Assembly: GCF_022834715.1 (NCBI RefSeq)
Contig: NZ_BQKC01000002.1
Span: 62,001-126,000, forward strand
DNA: 64,000 bases
Source: Granulimonas faecalis
Lineage (GTDB): Bacteria > Actinomycetota > Coriobacteriia > Coriobacteriales > Atopobiaceae
Direction of reading: 5' to 3'
In this document: positions 47,382 through 56,297 of the stretch, piece by piece
Position numbering within the stretch: the first letter of the stretch is position 1
Layout: each line of letters opens with the position of its first letter
Made by a program: the position numbers and the translations under genes
The notes under the pieces: model-generated
The model's input: the letters and a program-made list of their open reading frames with translations, nothing else
The model's database searches: none
What the model was told of the DNA's origin: nothing

Positions 47382-49172
47382 GTGCCCCCGCCAGACCCCC
47401 CGCCGGAAACCTCTGGCGAAAACCATCCGCCGAGGCCCCGGCAAGAGGCACCCTTGAGACCGCCCTTCTCCGAGGATCTGGCGGAGGGGCCATGGGTCGG
47501 TACTAACAGCCTGACAGACTCTCAGCCTATCAGCCTGACAGGGTTTCCCTGAAGACACCCCACCGCCAACCCTCCGCGGGGTCCTGCCGAAGACCCCTGG
47601 CGGCGCCTCCGTCGCACCGGTCCGCCGGTGCCCCCCATGGGGCTCCGTCATATAAACGTCCGTAATGGAACCGCAGCGCGAAAACATCGGACGGCACCCC
47701 CTTGGGACCCTCCTTGGAAACTCCTCAGCGACGCCTCCGGACCATACCCTCCCGCAGGGGCCCAAGAGGGGCTCCGACCCTTGGAGGGGGCCGCGGCAGA
47801 CAGGCCCGGCGGGGGCCCCGTCCGAAAACCTTCCGGGAAGGCCCTTGCCGGGTCCCCGGGGAAGGCCGCGCCGGAGGCCTTGGCGGAGGGCCGGCGAAGG
47901 GTCCCGGCGGAACGTGCCGGCAGAGCCTCTCGGGAGACGGTCGAAAGGGGGGCCGGCAGGGGGTGCCCGGAAGAGGGGTTCCGGGAAGGAGGCCCTTGAT
48001 AGACCCCTTCCGAGGGGGGCGGGAAACGGTCCGCCAGACCCTTGGGGAAAAGGGCCACCGCCGGGACCCCAGGGCGGTGGGGGACGCGGGACCCGCCGGC
48101 CGCAGAGGGCCGCGCGGACGGGCCGGGACGACGCACCTTAAGCACCCCTCCGGGGAGGGCCCCGGAGGGTCCGACGCCAGGAGCCAAACGGAAGGACTCT
48201 CGCAGGGAAGCTACCTGCGGGGGTCCCGGGAGAGCCCTGGCGGGGCCTGTGGCAGGACCCGCCGGCGGGGGCGGCCGTAGGGGGCGATGGGATGCAGGTA
48301 GAGGGTCGGAAACCCGGCTCGGTGGGGACAATGACGGACATGGGGGTCTCGGGTCGTTGAAGAGCATAAGGGAATCGCGCGGCGCCTCCGGCGCCAGGGC
48401 CCGTCGGAGCCATGGCGATGCGGTTGTATAGATTATCTTGTGCCCCACCTATCTCCCGCCGTACTGCGAAGCCCTCGAGGGGGCCGGCGAAACCCCGGAG
48501 GCACCGCCGGGAGGACGTCCGAGAGGGGTCCCGGACAGGTCCCCACGGTCGCCCCGGAAGGACCGCCGCCCCCCTTTCCTCCTCCAGAGGCCGCGGCGCC
48601 GGGGACCGCACCCCGCCCCTTTCCGGGATGGCCCCGACCCGTCGCCACCGGGGCCCGCCCGGCGACGGCCTCCCGCCCGGGGCGGCTCTCAGAGGTCCCC
48701 CTCGACCGGTCTCTGGAAGACCCCCACCAGGGCCCCCGTGAGGCGCACCGATCCGCCGGGAGGTTCTGCCGGAACATCATCACAAGGGGCCCCGGGAGGG
48801 GCCGTGGATCAGGACCGTCGCGAGGGCTGGGCCGACGGTCGCCGCCGGACCCCTTTCGGCGGGACCGTACCCCATTGACCGATTGATGTTCCGGGCCCGT
48901 CTTTCAAGGGTCGATCGGCCGGCGACTGAGCGCCGGCCGGAGGGGTCTGGGAGGCGGGGCGGCAAAGACCCTGCCGCCGGGAGGCCCCCTTGGGACCGCG
49001 AAGGGTCAGGGGGGGTCATTATGCCTTACAGCCTGTCAGGCTAATAGGCTGACAGTGGCACCGGTCGGGACCCACCCATGACACGGGGTGTCACGGGCCA
49101 CGACCTCGTTCCGATAACATTGACGACACTGGAAGTTTTCAGGCAGGGCGCAGGGGAGGGGAGGAGGGTCCC
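47382..49172. other. Large non-coding GC-rich block bracketed by an inverted repeat
   Basis: No reading frame here has the codon bias of the neighbours; the apparent open frames are low-complexity Pro/Arg/Gly. The block has near-matching 19-base sequences in opposite orientation (47523-47541 cagcctatcagcctgacag; 49033-49051 its complement with one change), a direct repeat cagcctgacag at 47508 and 47531, many ccgggaagg-type imperfect repeats and a possible AT-rich spot near 48430. It may be an origin, partition or transfer site, or silent DNA. Confidence 0.6.
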
Positions 49173-49904
49173 ATGGCCAACAGCATTCGAACCGTATCCG
49201 GGGGGCTGGCACGGCTGGCGGCCCTCTGGGCCGTCTCTATGGCACTCCCCTTGGGATGCGCCCTCGTCGCCGGGACTGTCGTAGGGGATGGACGCCCCGA
49301 GGTCGTGAACCTCCTGGCGAGGGTGCTCCTCGCCGCGGTATGCCTCCCCTGGGTCGTCGGACACCGGGCCGGGAGGCGCCCCCCGTCGAAGGGCGAGCCG
49401 TCCCCCGCGCTGCCTGCCGCGGCCCTCGCCCTCGCCTGGGCCGGCGCCCAGGCGGACGCCTCGGTGACAGGGGACGCCTCCCCGGTCGGGGCGCTCGCGG
49501 CCCTTTCCGCCGTGTTCGCGGCACCGGTGGCGGAGGAGCTCCTCTTCCGGGGGGCCATCCAGCCCTACTGCGACGGGCGCTTCGGGAGGCCGGCGGCCGT
49601 GGCGATCTCCGCGGGCCTGTTCGCCCTCTGCCACGGCAGGCCCGACGACCTTCTTTGGCTCGTAGCGGCGGGAGCCTCCCTCGCTTCGCTACGGGAGGTG
49701 AGGGGACTGGCCTGGGCCATCCTATGCCACGTCCTTTTCAACGGGGGAGCATGGCTCTGGGCCGAGGCCAGCATCCCCGTCCCCGCCCCCGTGGCAGACG
49801 CGGTCTCTGTCGCCGCACCGCTGCTCTCCGTCTCCCTGACCGCCCTGTTCCTCGCGACGGCCCTGCACCCGTCGCGCACCCATAGCCCTGAGGAGTCCCG
49901 TTGA
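49173..49904 (+). CDS. CPBP-family intramembrane metalloprotease
   Basis: 243 residues, ATG 49173 behind gggaggagg. Six to seven hydrophobic helices. The CPBP motifs are in place: VAEELLFRGAIQPY (EExxxR, about residue 122), FALCHG and CHVLFNGGAW. These proteases act in bacteriocin self-immunity, membrane signalling or abortive defence. The next gene starts within its stop region. Substrate unknown. Confidence 0.85.
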   Translation: MANSIRTVSGGLARLAALWAVSMALPLGCALVAGTVVGDGRPEVVNLLARVLLAAVCLPWVVGHRAGRRPPSKGEPSPALPAAALALAWAGAQADASVTGDASPVGALAALSAVFAAPVAEELLFRGAIQPYCDGRFGRPAAVAISAGLFALCHGRPDDLLWLVAAGASLASLREVRGLAWAILCHVLFNGGAWLWAEASIPVPAPVADAVSVAAPLLSVSLTALFLATALHPSRTHSPEESR

Positions 49905-50515
49905 CCTATCAGACGACCTTCTGCCTCGCCCTCGTCCTCACCGCCTGCATCCTGTGCTGGCAGGACCGGAGGGCGGTGTCCCTCTCCGTCGTGCAGCTGT
50001 CCATGGCCACGAAGGTGTCGCCCCTCAGGGCCGCGACCTGGACCGCCGTGGCGGTATGCGCCCTGACCGCCGCCGCACCGACGGACCCCTTCGGCCCAGG
50101 CCCCTCGGCCGCCGTGGGATCCCTCGCCCTGGGAGCCCTGGTCTCCTTCGGGATCCTCGGGCCCCTGCCCGCCCTCCTGCTGCGGGGGACCCGTGGCAAG
50201 GCGGCGGTGGCCGGCCTCGCCGCCTGCGCGGTCACCCTGTGGGCCGGGGGCCGCATCGACCCGCCCACGGCGGTCCGCTGCGTGGCTGCCATGGCGGCCC
50301 TCGCCGCCTATCGGATGCCCTACGGGGCCTTCGGCTGCTTTGTCGCCTGGGCCGCCACCGTGGCGCTCGGCCCCGTGGTCACCGCACCGCCGCCCCCCGC
50401 GGCGTCGGCCGTGGCCCTCTGCCTCGCCAACGTCGTCCTCTGGCGCGGCCCCTCGCTCCTCGGGCACCTCGGGCGGCCACGACGTCCGGACAAGACAACT
50501 ACAGAAAAGAGCTGA
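49901..50515 (+). CDS. Multi-pass membrane protein
   Basis: 204 residues from a TTG at 49901 (tgaggag upstream), overlapping the previous stop by four bases. About five hydrophobic helices (CLALVLTACILCW, AVAVCALTAAAP, LALGALVSFGILGPLPALLL, VAAMAALAAYRMPYGAFGCF). No enzyme motif. Coupled to the CPBP protease and probably its partner or substrate; it also precedes the RecJ-like gene by only six bases. Confidence 0.65.
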   Translation: MTYQTTFCLALVLTACILCWQDRRAVSLSVVQLSMATKVSPLRAATWTAVAVCALTAAAPTDPFGPGPSAAVGSLALGALVSFGILGPLPALLLRGTRGKAAVAGLAACAVTLWAGGRIDPPTAVRCVAAMAALAAYRMPYGAFGCFVAWAATVALGPVVTAPPPPAASAVALCLANVVLWRGPSLLGHLGRPRRPDKTTTEKS

Positions 50516-50521
50516 TGCCCC

Positions 50522-52300
50522 ATGGCCATGGACAACGCCCTCGTCAAGTCGTTCATACTGCGCCGCGGCTACGACCGGGACTTCCTGTCCCGTCTCGACG
50601 CCGTGGACGGCAGCCGCATGATAGCCGGGCTCGACCGGTGCTCCGCCCTGATCGCGTCCGCCGTCCGGACCAGGTCCGAGATCGGGGTCTTCTGCGACTT
50701 CGACACCGACGGCATCTCGTCGCTGCTCGTCATCTGCTCCTCGCTCGCGGCCATGGGGGCCGACTTCGTCCCCTGGTTCGCCGACCCCTCGGCGGGCTAC
50801 GGCCTCAGGCCGCAGGACGTGCGGGCCATGAAGGAGGCCCACCCCGGCATCCGCGTCCTGCTCACCGCCGACGTGGGGATCTCCGCGGACGAGGCCGTCA
50901 AGGAGGCCGGACGCCTTGGGATCATGACCGTGGTGACCGACCACCACCAGAAGGACTCCCCGGACCGACCCGCCACCGCTTGGGCGGACCCGTCGCTCCC
51001 GGAGGACCCCTACCCCTACACCGTATGCGGCGCCCACGTGGCGGCCGACCTCATGGGCAGGGTCGCCGACGACCTCTGTGTGACCGACGGCGTGCGCCGG
51101 AAGGTGCGGCTCTCGAGGAAGATCGCCGGCATCGGGGCCAGGGGGGACGTCATGCCCTGCTCCGGACCGTCCAGGGCCGACAGCCGGGACGCCGTGGCCC
51201 TCTGCAAGTTCCTGCTTATGTCCGAGGACGCGGACCTCGACGACGGCGGGCTCTGGGGCCGCGTCATGCTCGGGCTCAGGACCCTTCTCCTCCATGTGAC
51301 CCAGCTAGAGGCCGACGGAAGCCCCCGGCGCTACCCGAAGGCGCCCCAGGACTTCTCGGAGACCGACATAGACATGGTGCTGTCCCCGATGCTCAACTCC
51401 ATGCGCCGCACGGGCAACGACCTCGCCTCCATCCGGGACCTCGTCTGGGCCGGGGACGCCGAGGGGAGGGCCGAGGCGGCGGCGCGCATCGCGGCCATGA
51501 ACGAGGAGCGCAAGGAGCGGGTCGCCGCCGCCATGGAGGCACTCGTCGCCCAGGACCAGCCCATGGCGCCCCTCGTCTACGTGGACAGGGAGGGCGCCTG
51601 CGAGGGGAGCTTCGTGGGCCTTGTGGCCAACAAGCTGATGGGGGAGTCGGGAAGCCCCTGCCTCGTCCTGATCGAGCGGCAGGACGGGACCCTCTCGGGG
51701 TCCGGTCGTGCCCCCGGGGGCCGCGACCTGAGAAGCCGCCTCGTTGCCCAGAGCATCCTCGCCCAGGGTCACGGCCCCGCCTTCGGCGTCTCCATGGAGC
51801 CGGGGCGCCTCGACGACGCCTGGCGCGTGGTGGCGGCAATCGCCGAGGAGGTCGAGGCGGAGCGCGACGACGACCCGTTCTGCGCCATCGACGTCCTGAT
51901 CGCCCCCGGCGACGACGGCATCTCCCCCTACGTGCCAGGAAGCGACGTGCTCTGGCACGTGGACGACCTCGTCACGGCGTGCCGGAGGATGGCCCCGTTC
52001 GGGCCCGGCTTCGAGCGCCCCGTGGCGGCCGTCGTCTTCACCGTCGACGGCACCGAGAGGCTGTCCTTAATGGGCTCCGAGAAGGAGCACGCAAAATGGG
52101 CCCTCTCCGACGGGACCCAGGCGATCCTCTGGCGGGGGGCCGAGCAGGCCTCCGGGGTCCGGGAGGGCCAGACCGTGGCCGTCGTGGGGGAGTGCGCCGT
52201 CAACAGGTTCCGCGGCAGATCCTGCGCCCAGGTCTCGGGGGAGGTGCTCCTGCTGGACGACGACGCCCGGTCCCTGGTCGACGCATTCCGCTCCCTCTGA
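50522..52300 (+). CDS. RecJ-like DHH-family phosphoesterase/exonuclease
   Basis: 592 residues, ATG 50522. DHH motifs: GVFCDFDTDGISSLLVI (about 55), LLTADVGIS (about 113), VVTDHHQKDSPDRPATAWAD (about 137). The DHHA1-type glycine motif GTLSGSGRAPGG lies about residue 397, followed by an OB-like C-terminus. RecJ proteins degrade ssDNA 5' to 3' in recombination and repair. The C-terminal region is longer and more diverged than in housekeeping RecJ, consistent with a mobile-element version working with the helicases downstream. Confidence 0.85.
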   Translation: MAMDNALVKSFILRRGYDRDFLSRLDAVDGSRMIAGLDRCSALIASAVRTRSEIGVFCDFDTDGISSLLVICSSLAAMGADFVPWFADPSAGYGLRPQDVRAMKEAHPGIRVLLTADVGISADEAVKEAGRLGIMTVVTDHHQKDSPDRPATAWADPSLPEDPYPYTVCGAHVAADLMGRVADDLCVTDGVRRKVRLSRKIAGIGARGDVMPCSGPSRADSRDAVALCKFLLMSEDADLDDGGLWGRVMLGLRTLLLHVTQLEADGSPRRYPKAPQDFSETDIDMVLSPMLNSMRRTGNDLASIRDLVWAGDAEGRAEAAARIAAMNEERKERVAAAMEALVAQDQPMAPLVYVDREGACEGSFVGLVANKLMGESGSPCLVLIERQDGTLSGSGRAPGGRDLRSRLVAQSILAQGHGPAFGVSMEPGRLDDAWRVVAAIAEEVEAERDDDPFCAIDVLIAPGDDGISPYVPGSDVLWHVDDLVTACRRMAPFGPGFERPVAAVVFTVDGTERLSLMGSEKEHAKWALSDGTQAILWRGAEQASGVREGQTVAVVGECAVNRFRGRSCAQVSGEVLLLDDDARSLVDAFRSL

Positions 52301-52305
52301 GAGGG

Positions 52306-53529
52306 TCAGTCCTCGATCTCCTTCGCGATAAGCGACCCCCACACCTCCCGGTCCGGTGCCGGGAGGTCCCGCTGGGCCACCTCGGCCATGGTCATACCCT
52401 CAGTCCCACCGGGAGCGGCGGCGCCGATGCCGCGGATGAACCCAACGGTCGAGGTGACCTTGGAGGGGGTGAACCCGGCCCGGGTCATGGTCGTGCCGTA
52501 GACCTTGCGCTGGAGGGCCAAGGGGCTCCGCTTGGAGTTGGCTATCTCCTCGACCGCGTCCTCGCCGAGCACGGACATCTCGAGGCCCCTGATCCAGCGA
52601 CTTACATAGGAGGTCGCGTCGAACCCGGTCCGGTCGTTGGGGAACAGGAACGCGTCCGGACTCGGGTCCTCGCAGGCCGCGGCGGCCCAGACCATAACGG
52701 GGTCCAGAGACTCCGGCCATTGGTTGACCATGACGGGGGCGTCCTCGACCTCGTAGTGGGGCGCGAAGCCGGACCCCAGGGGGGAGGCCTTGAGGCGCGA
52801 GGTGATGGTGCGGGTGTCGAAGTCCAGGTCGCAGCGCCTCAGGGCGACGATCCTCAGGTACTGGAATCCGGTGAGGAGGCTGATCCAGGCGTAGGCCGCC
52901 CGACGGGGGTGCCTCAAGGCGTCCCTGTCGACGGCCATCATGACCATCGTCACACCGTCCAAGGTCGAGACGACCCTGGAGACCGCCCCGGGGGCCGAGT
53001 GAGACAGACTCTGCACATAGGTCCTCGAGCGCTCGAGGACGGCGGTCAGAAGCTCCTTGGCCCGTCTCTCCACGGCCTTCTCCGCACCGGCGTCCCTGAT
53101 CATGGCCCTGACCTTGCGGGCCATGGTGTCGGTCCAGATGCGCCAAGGGGTCCTGCCGAGGTCGGTGCCGAGGAGGAGTGAGACAAGGATCTTGGAGGCC
53201 TCCTCGGTCCGGGCCATATCCTCGGCGCTGTCGAACGGCCCCTCCAGGACCTTGCCGAGATACCCCAGGATGCCGGACTCCGCCGAGTCGAAGTAACCGC
53301 CCTCGAGGGCCTCGACGATGTCCCAGCGCATCCGGTCGCGCTTCTCCTCGGCGGCCTCCCTGGAGTCGGCGACGAGGGTCCTCGTCTCCTTCATCGAATC
53401 CCCCGTGTAGGTGTCGGTGATGAGCCACCTCGTCTTCCAGACACCGTTGCCATCCTCCGACACAGGGTTCAGGGCCCAGGCGGCGACCTCGTACCGGCCG
53501 TCGGATGTCGTCGTTTTCTCGAGAGGCAT
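52306..53529 (-). CDS. Tyrosine-recombinase-like protein, probably degenerate
   Basis: 407 residues, ATG 53529 with gaaagg upstream. An N-terminal arm-type/SAM-like region is followed by AAYAWISLLTGFQYLRIVAL and RRCDLDFDTRTITSRLK, which match the first-arginine region of phage integrases (GLRxSEL..L). The second box reads LALQRKVYGTTMTRAGFTPS in place of HxLRHTxAT, so the Arg is kept but the His is not, and no catalytic tyrosine is seen at the expected place near the end. It may be an inactive integrase relative or a DNA-binding protein. It converges on the RecJ-like gene. Confidence 0.55.
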   Translation of the reverse strand: MPLEKTTTSDGRYEVAAWALNPVSEDGNGVWKTRWLITDTYTGDSMKETRTLVADSREAAEEKRDRMRWDIVEALEGGYFDSAESGILGYLGKVLEGPFDSAEDMARTEEASKILVSLLLGTDLGRTPWRIWTDTMARKVRAMIRDAGAEKAVERRAKELLTAVLERSRTYVQSLSHSAPGAVSRVVSTLDGVTMVMMAVDRDALRHPRRAAYAWISLLTGFQYLRIVALRRCDLDFDTRTITSRLKASPLGSGFAPHYEVEDAPVMVNQWPESLDPVMVWAAAACEDPSPDAFLFPNDRTGFDATSYVSRWIRGLEMSVLGEDAVEEIANSKRSPLALQRKVYGTTMTRAGFTPSKVTSTVGFIRGIGAAAPGGTEGMTMAEVAQRDLPAPDREVWGSLIAKEIED

Positions 53530-54025
53530 CAGTCGTTCCTTTCAGGGACCTATGAGGAAGTCTACAGGCCAACATATAGATTATAGGCGAACCCATGTTT
53601 TCTACAGCATCGTCCGCCCGTAGGGCCCTTCACAAAACGACTGCATTTGGCTGTGGGCACAACCCCGACCGAAGGCGGGCACCGGTTCAAACGATACGAT
53701 ATTGGTCGATACATACCTCGTCAGCGAAAGATGTTGCACGCGACGGGACGGACCATGGGAATCTTCACGGTATCGACCTCGGGCGACACCCCTCGGTCGA
53801 CGACCGATAGCATGGGGGCACACGCAGAGCTCCGACCTGCGGCTCAATGCCGAGGGGGAATCTCTGATAATGTGGATTATGTAAAGTAGAGGTTATCCAC
53901 GGCCTCCCCCGGCACAGGGGTGGGTCCACCTCGGGCCGTGCGATCGGCCCCATGGAAAAGGCGTGCGTCCAAAGGGACGCGACTTGGGGCTCGGCGACGA
54001 CAGCGCGCCTCGGAGGAATGCGGCC
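53530..54025. other. AT-richer intergenic region with DnaA-box-like sites
   Basis: No credible gene. The stretch next to 53530 is AT-rich (tatagattataggcg). Two near-consensus DnaA boxes lie close together: tgtggatta (53871-53879) and ttatccacg (53892-53900), in inverted orientation. Several short inverted repeats (cggtcgacgaccg at 53790-53802). This is a candidate replication origin or the regulatory region of the two flanking genes. Confidence 0.45.
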
Positions 54026-54937
54026 CTAGAAGGCCCCCAGGAGGTTCCCGGGCAGGGTGCCCTGGCCGCTGTCGCCGCCTTTGACGAGCGCCATGGCCTT
54101 CTGCAGGAAGTCGGCCATGACGCCGGCGCTGAAGACGCCCATGTTGCCGCCACCGGAGAAGTCCTCCGCCTTGAAACGCCCGGTGAGGGCCAGGGCCTCG
54201 GCCACCTCCTTGGACAGCGACTTGGAGACCGTGACGGGCTCAGACATGAAGGGCATCTTGAGCTTGATCCTGCGGCTGTTCTCCGGCATCACCTCGAGGA
54301 CGGCCTCGAGGTTCACCACGGCGTTCCGGCTGACCATGACGAAGCCCTTCGGGTGGAGCTCCCTCCTCGCCTCTTCCATGGTGCGCGACCACAGGAAGGG
54401 GCCATCCATGGTGTAGACCTCCACCTTGTTGCGCGATTTCGAGCTCCAGCGGACCACGGAGATGTCCGAATAGCGGGCGTAATGGACCTCGGCACCGTCG
54501 TCGATCTCGAGGCAGTCGATCATCTCGATCACGCGGGACGACTCGGGGACCATGGCCATGAGACGCTCCACGGTGGAGCGCAGGCGGGCGCCGTCGAAGG
54601 ACGCGGGCATCGCGTCCTCGGCCCTGGCCTCGGCGGCCGCGCAATAGGAGTCCTTGGAGTGGCAGACGACGGCGGCCGGGGCGGGGTCCTTAAGGCGGTG
54701 GAGCGCGCGGAGGTGCGCGGTGAACCGGCCCTTGGTGGAGCCGAAGTCGTCACCGATGAGAATCATGTCCGCGACGCCACGGTCGCAGCATTCGACAAGC
54801 TCGCGGTCCCCATGGACGTAAAAGGGCTCCACGGGCATCCCGAGCTCGCTCACGGCCTGGCAGAGGTAGAGAGCCTCCTTCTCGTTGCCCATGGCCACCG
54901 CGATACTGAAGGCGCGCAAGTTTCTGTCGGTGATCAA
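54026..54937 (-). CDS. LytTR-domain DNA-binding protein
   Basis: 303 residues. I prefer the TTG at 54937 (ttggaggtagg just upstream) over a longer frame to 55072 that lacks a ribosome site and has different composition. The central part VHYARYSDISVVRWSSKSRN, VEVYTMDGPFLWSRTMEEAR and PKGFVMVSRNAVVNLEAVLE is the LytTR fold. The N-terminal region (MGNEKEALYLCQAVSELGMP, VADMILIGDDFGSTKGRF) is unknown; no receiver signature. Probably an element-encoded transcription regulator. Confidence 0.75.
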   Translation of the reverse strand: MITDRNLRAFSIAVAMGNEKEALYLCQAVSELGMPVEPFYVHGDRELVECCDRGVADMILIGDDFGSTKGRFTAHLRALHRLKDPAPAAVVCHSKDSYCAAAEARAEDAMPASFDGARLRSTVERLMAMVPESSRVIEMIDCLEIDDGAEVHYARYSDISVVRWSSKSRNKVEVYTMDGPFLWSRTMEEARRELHPKGFVMVSRNAVVNLEAVLEVMPENSRRIKLKMPFMSEPVTVSKSLSKEVAEALALTGRFKAEDFSGGGNMGVFSAGVMADFLQKAMALVKGGDSGQGTLPGNLLGAF

Positions 54938-55178
54938 CCTACCTCCAAGGTCATACAAGATAGAGGCTGTTCCTTTATGGAACCTAAGGTAATCTTGAAT
55001 GAAGTCCAAAGACTTTTCAAGAGGGTGAGGGACTGTTTCTGGCCCTTCGCACCGAAAGCCAGGGCCCATCATCGCCCGTTCAACGCAAGCGGTTGCCGTT
55101 CAACTGTAATGACATGCTCTTACGTCCACGGGATGCGGCCCGTTCCCATCCCATCCCATCCCACGAAGGGGGTATACC

Positions 55179-55715
55179 ATGGCCACTTCTGGAAGGTCTG
55201 CGGCCATAGACATGGACGTGTCCTACGGCGCCCCTCTGGTCGTCTGCAGCCACCTGCCCCTGGCAGCCGGTTGCACCGACCGCGGGGTCATCGCCACCCA
55301 GTGCATGCTCAAGACCGTCGGCCTCGAGACGATCGGCTGCTCACCGACCATGATCGACGTGAGGATCGCCGGGTGCGACCCTTGGAGCGCCGATCGGGAG
55401 GCATCCATAGCCCAGGTCCTCAACACCCTCGGCCGTTGCTTCGCTCCGGGGGCGAACCTCGCCGTGGCCATGAGGGTCACCCAGCACAGAGTCAAATGCG
55501 GGCCCAACCGGTTCCTGCGCTGCATCCACTACTTCATCAACGTCGACCACGAAGTCGTGCTCCACAGCCACGAATGGCCCTGGAGGGACCGCAAGGAGTG
55601 CCTCGGGATGTTCGCCACGGACCCCGAAGAGGTCCGGAGAAGGCGCATCCGCCTGGACGCCCTGTCGGTGGATTCCATCAAGGGCGACCTCCGAGACCGC
55701 CCCGGGAGGGCCTGA
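55179..55715 (+). CDS. Hypothetical protein (178 aa)
   Basis: ATG 55179 with gaagggggt upstream. Cysteine- and histidine-containing, beta-rich (SYGAPLVVCSHLPLAAGCTD, VLNTLGRCFAPGANLAVAMR, LRCIHYFINVDHEVVLHSHE). The end (DPEEVRRRRIRLDALSVDS) is basic. A TCCCA pentanucleotide occurs four times just upstream (55144-55163). It overlaps the next gene by one base, so the two are coupled. No family recognised. Confidence 0.6.
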   Translation: MATSGRSAAIDMDVSYGAPLVVCSHLPLAAGCTDRGVIATQCMLKTVGLETIGCSPTMIDVRIAGCDPWSADREASIAQVLNTLGRCFAPGANLAVAMRVTQHRVKCGPNRFLRCIHYFINVDHEVVLHSHEWPWRDRKECLGMFATDPEEVRRRRIRLDALSVDSIKGDLRDRPGRA

Positions 55716-56233
55716 TGGGGGCCGTCCTGGCAGCCGCCCTGGCGGCCCTGACAGCGGTCCTTGGAGGGGCCTTCCGGCAGAGGGTCCGGAATGCGGTCCT
55801 GACGGCCCTCTGGGCAGCGGTCTTCGCGACGGCCCTGACGGCGGTCCTGGCGGCATCCCACGGGGTGTCCACCGCAGAACTCTGCCGGCTCTCCCCCGCC
55901 GGGCTTCTCGACGCAGTGATTTCATGCCCCGTCGACGAGGGGTTCCTCAAAGACGCCTCCGCCGCGACGGACCTCCTGGAAGGCCCCGACCGTCGCCCCG
56001 TGGGCGTCTTTCGGGCGGGCTGTCCGGACTGCGAGGCCGTCTTCCCGATCTTTCCCGCCGGGTCCGTCCGCTGGGTCTCCTCCGCAGGAGCCGTCGGCGA
56101 TGCCCTCTGCGAGAGGTTCGCCGTGACCGACGTGCCGGCGTTCCTCGTGGAGGGGCCCGACGGATGGCGCCTCGCCGCTGTCGAGGATGCCGTGGAAGCC
56201 ATCGGGCAGACAGGGCCAGCGGCCGCGCCGTGA
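55715..56233 (+). CDS. Membrane-anchored thioredoxin-like protein
   Basis: 172 residues from ATG 55715 (TGATG overlap with the previous gene; gggaggg upstream). Hydrophobic segments cover residues 4-50 (AVLTALWAAVFATALTAVLA). The soluble part has a CxxC active site, VGVFRAGCPDCEAVFPIF, and a cis-proline motif VTDVPAFLVEGPDGW, as in thioredoxin-fold reductases. It likely acts outside the membrane on disulfides of surface proteins of the element. Confidence 0.75.
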   Translation: MGAVLAAALAALTAVLGGAFRQRVRNAVLTALWAAVFATALTAVLAASHGVSTAELCRLSPAGLLDAVISCPVDEGFLKDASAATDLLEGPDRRPVGVFRAGCPDCEAVFPIFPAGSVRWVSSAGAVGDALCERFAVTDVPAFLVEGPDGWRLAAVEDAVEAIGQTGPAAAP

Positions 56234-56297
56234 GGCGCGGCACGGAGGGTCCACGAAAGGACACGGACGACAGGGTCGGAAGGGGGGGGGTGATCCG

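Noticed and set aside
47648-48448. Long minus-strand open frame of 266 codons inside the 47.4-49.1 kb block
   Set aside because: The sequence is low-complexity Pro/Ala/Arg/Gly, there is no ribosome site, and third-position bias does not match the real genes. It is open only because of the high GC content.
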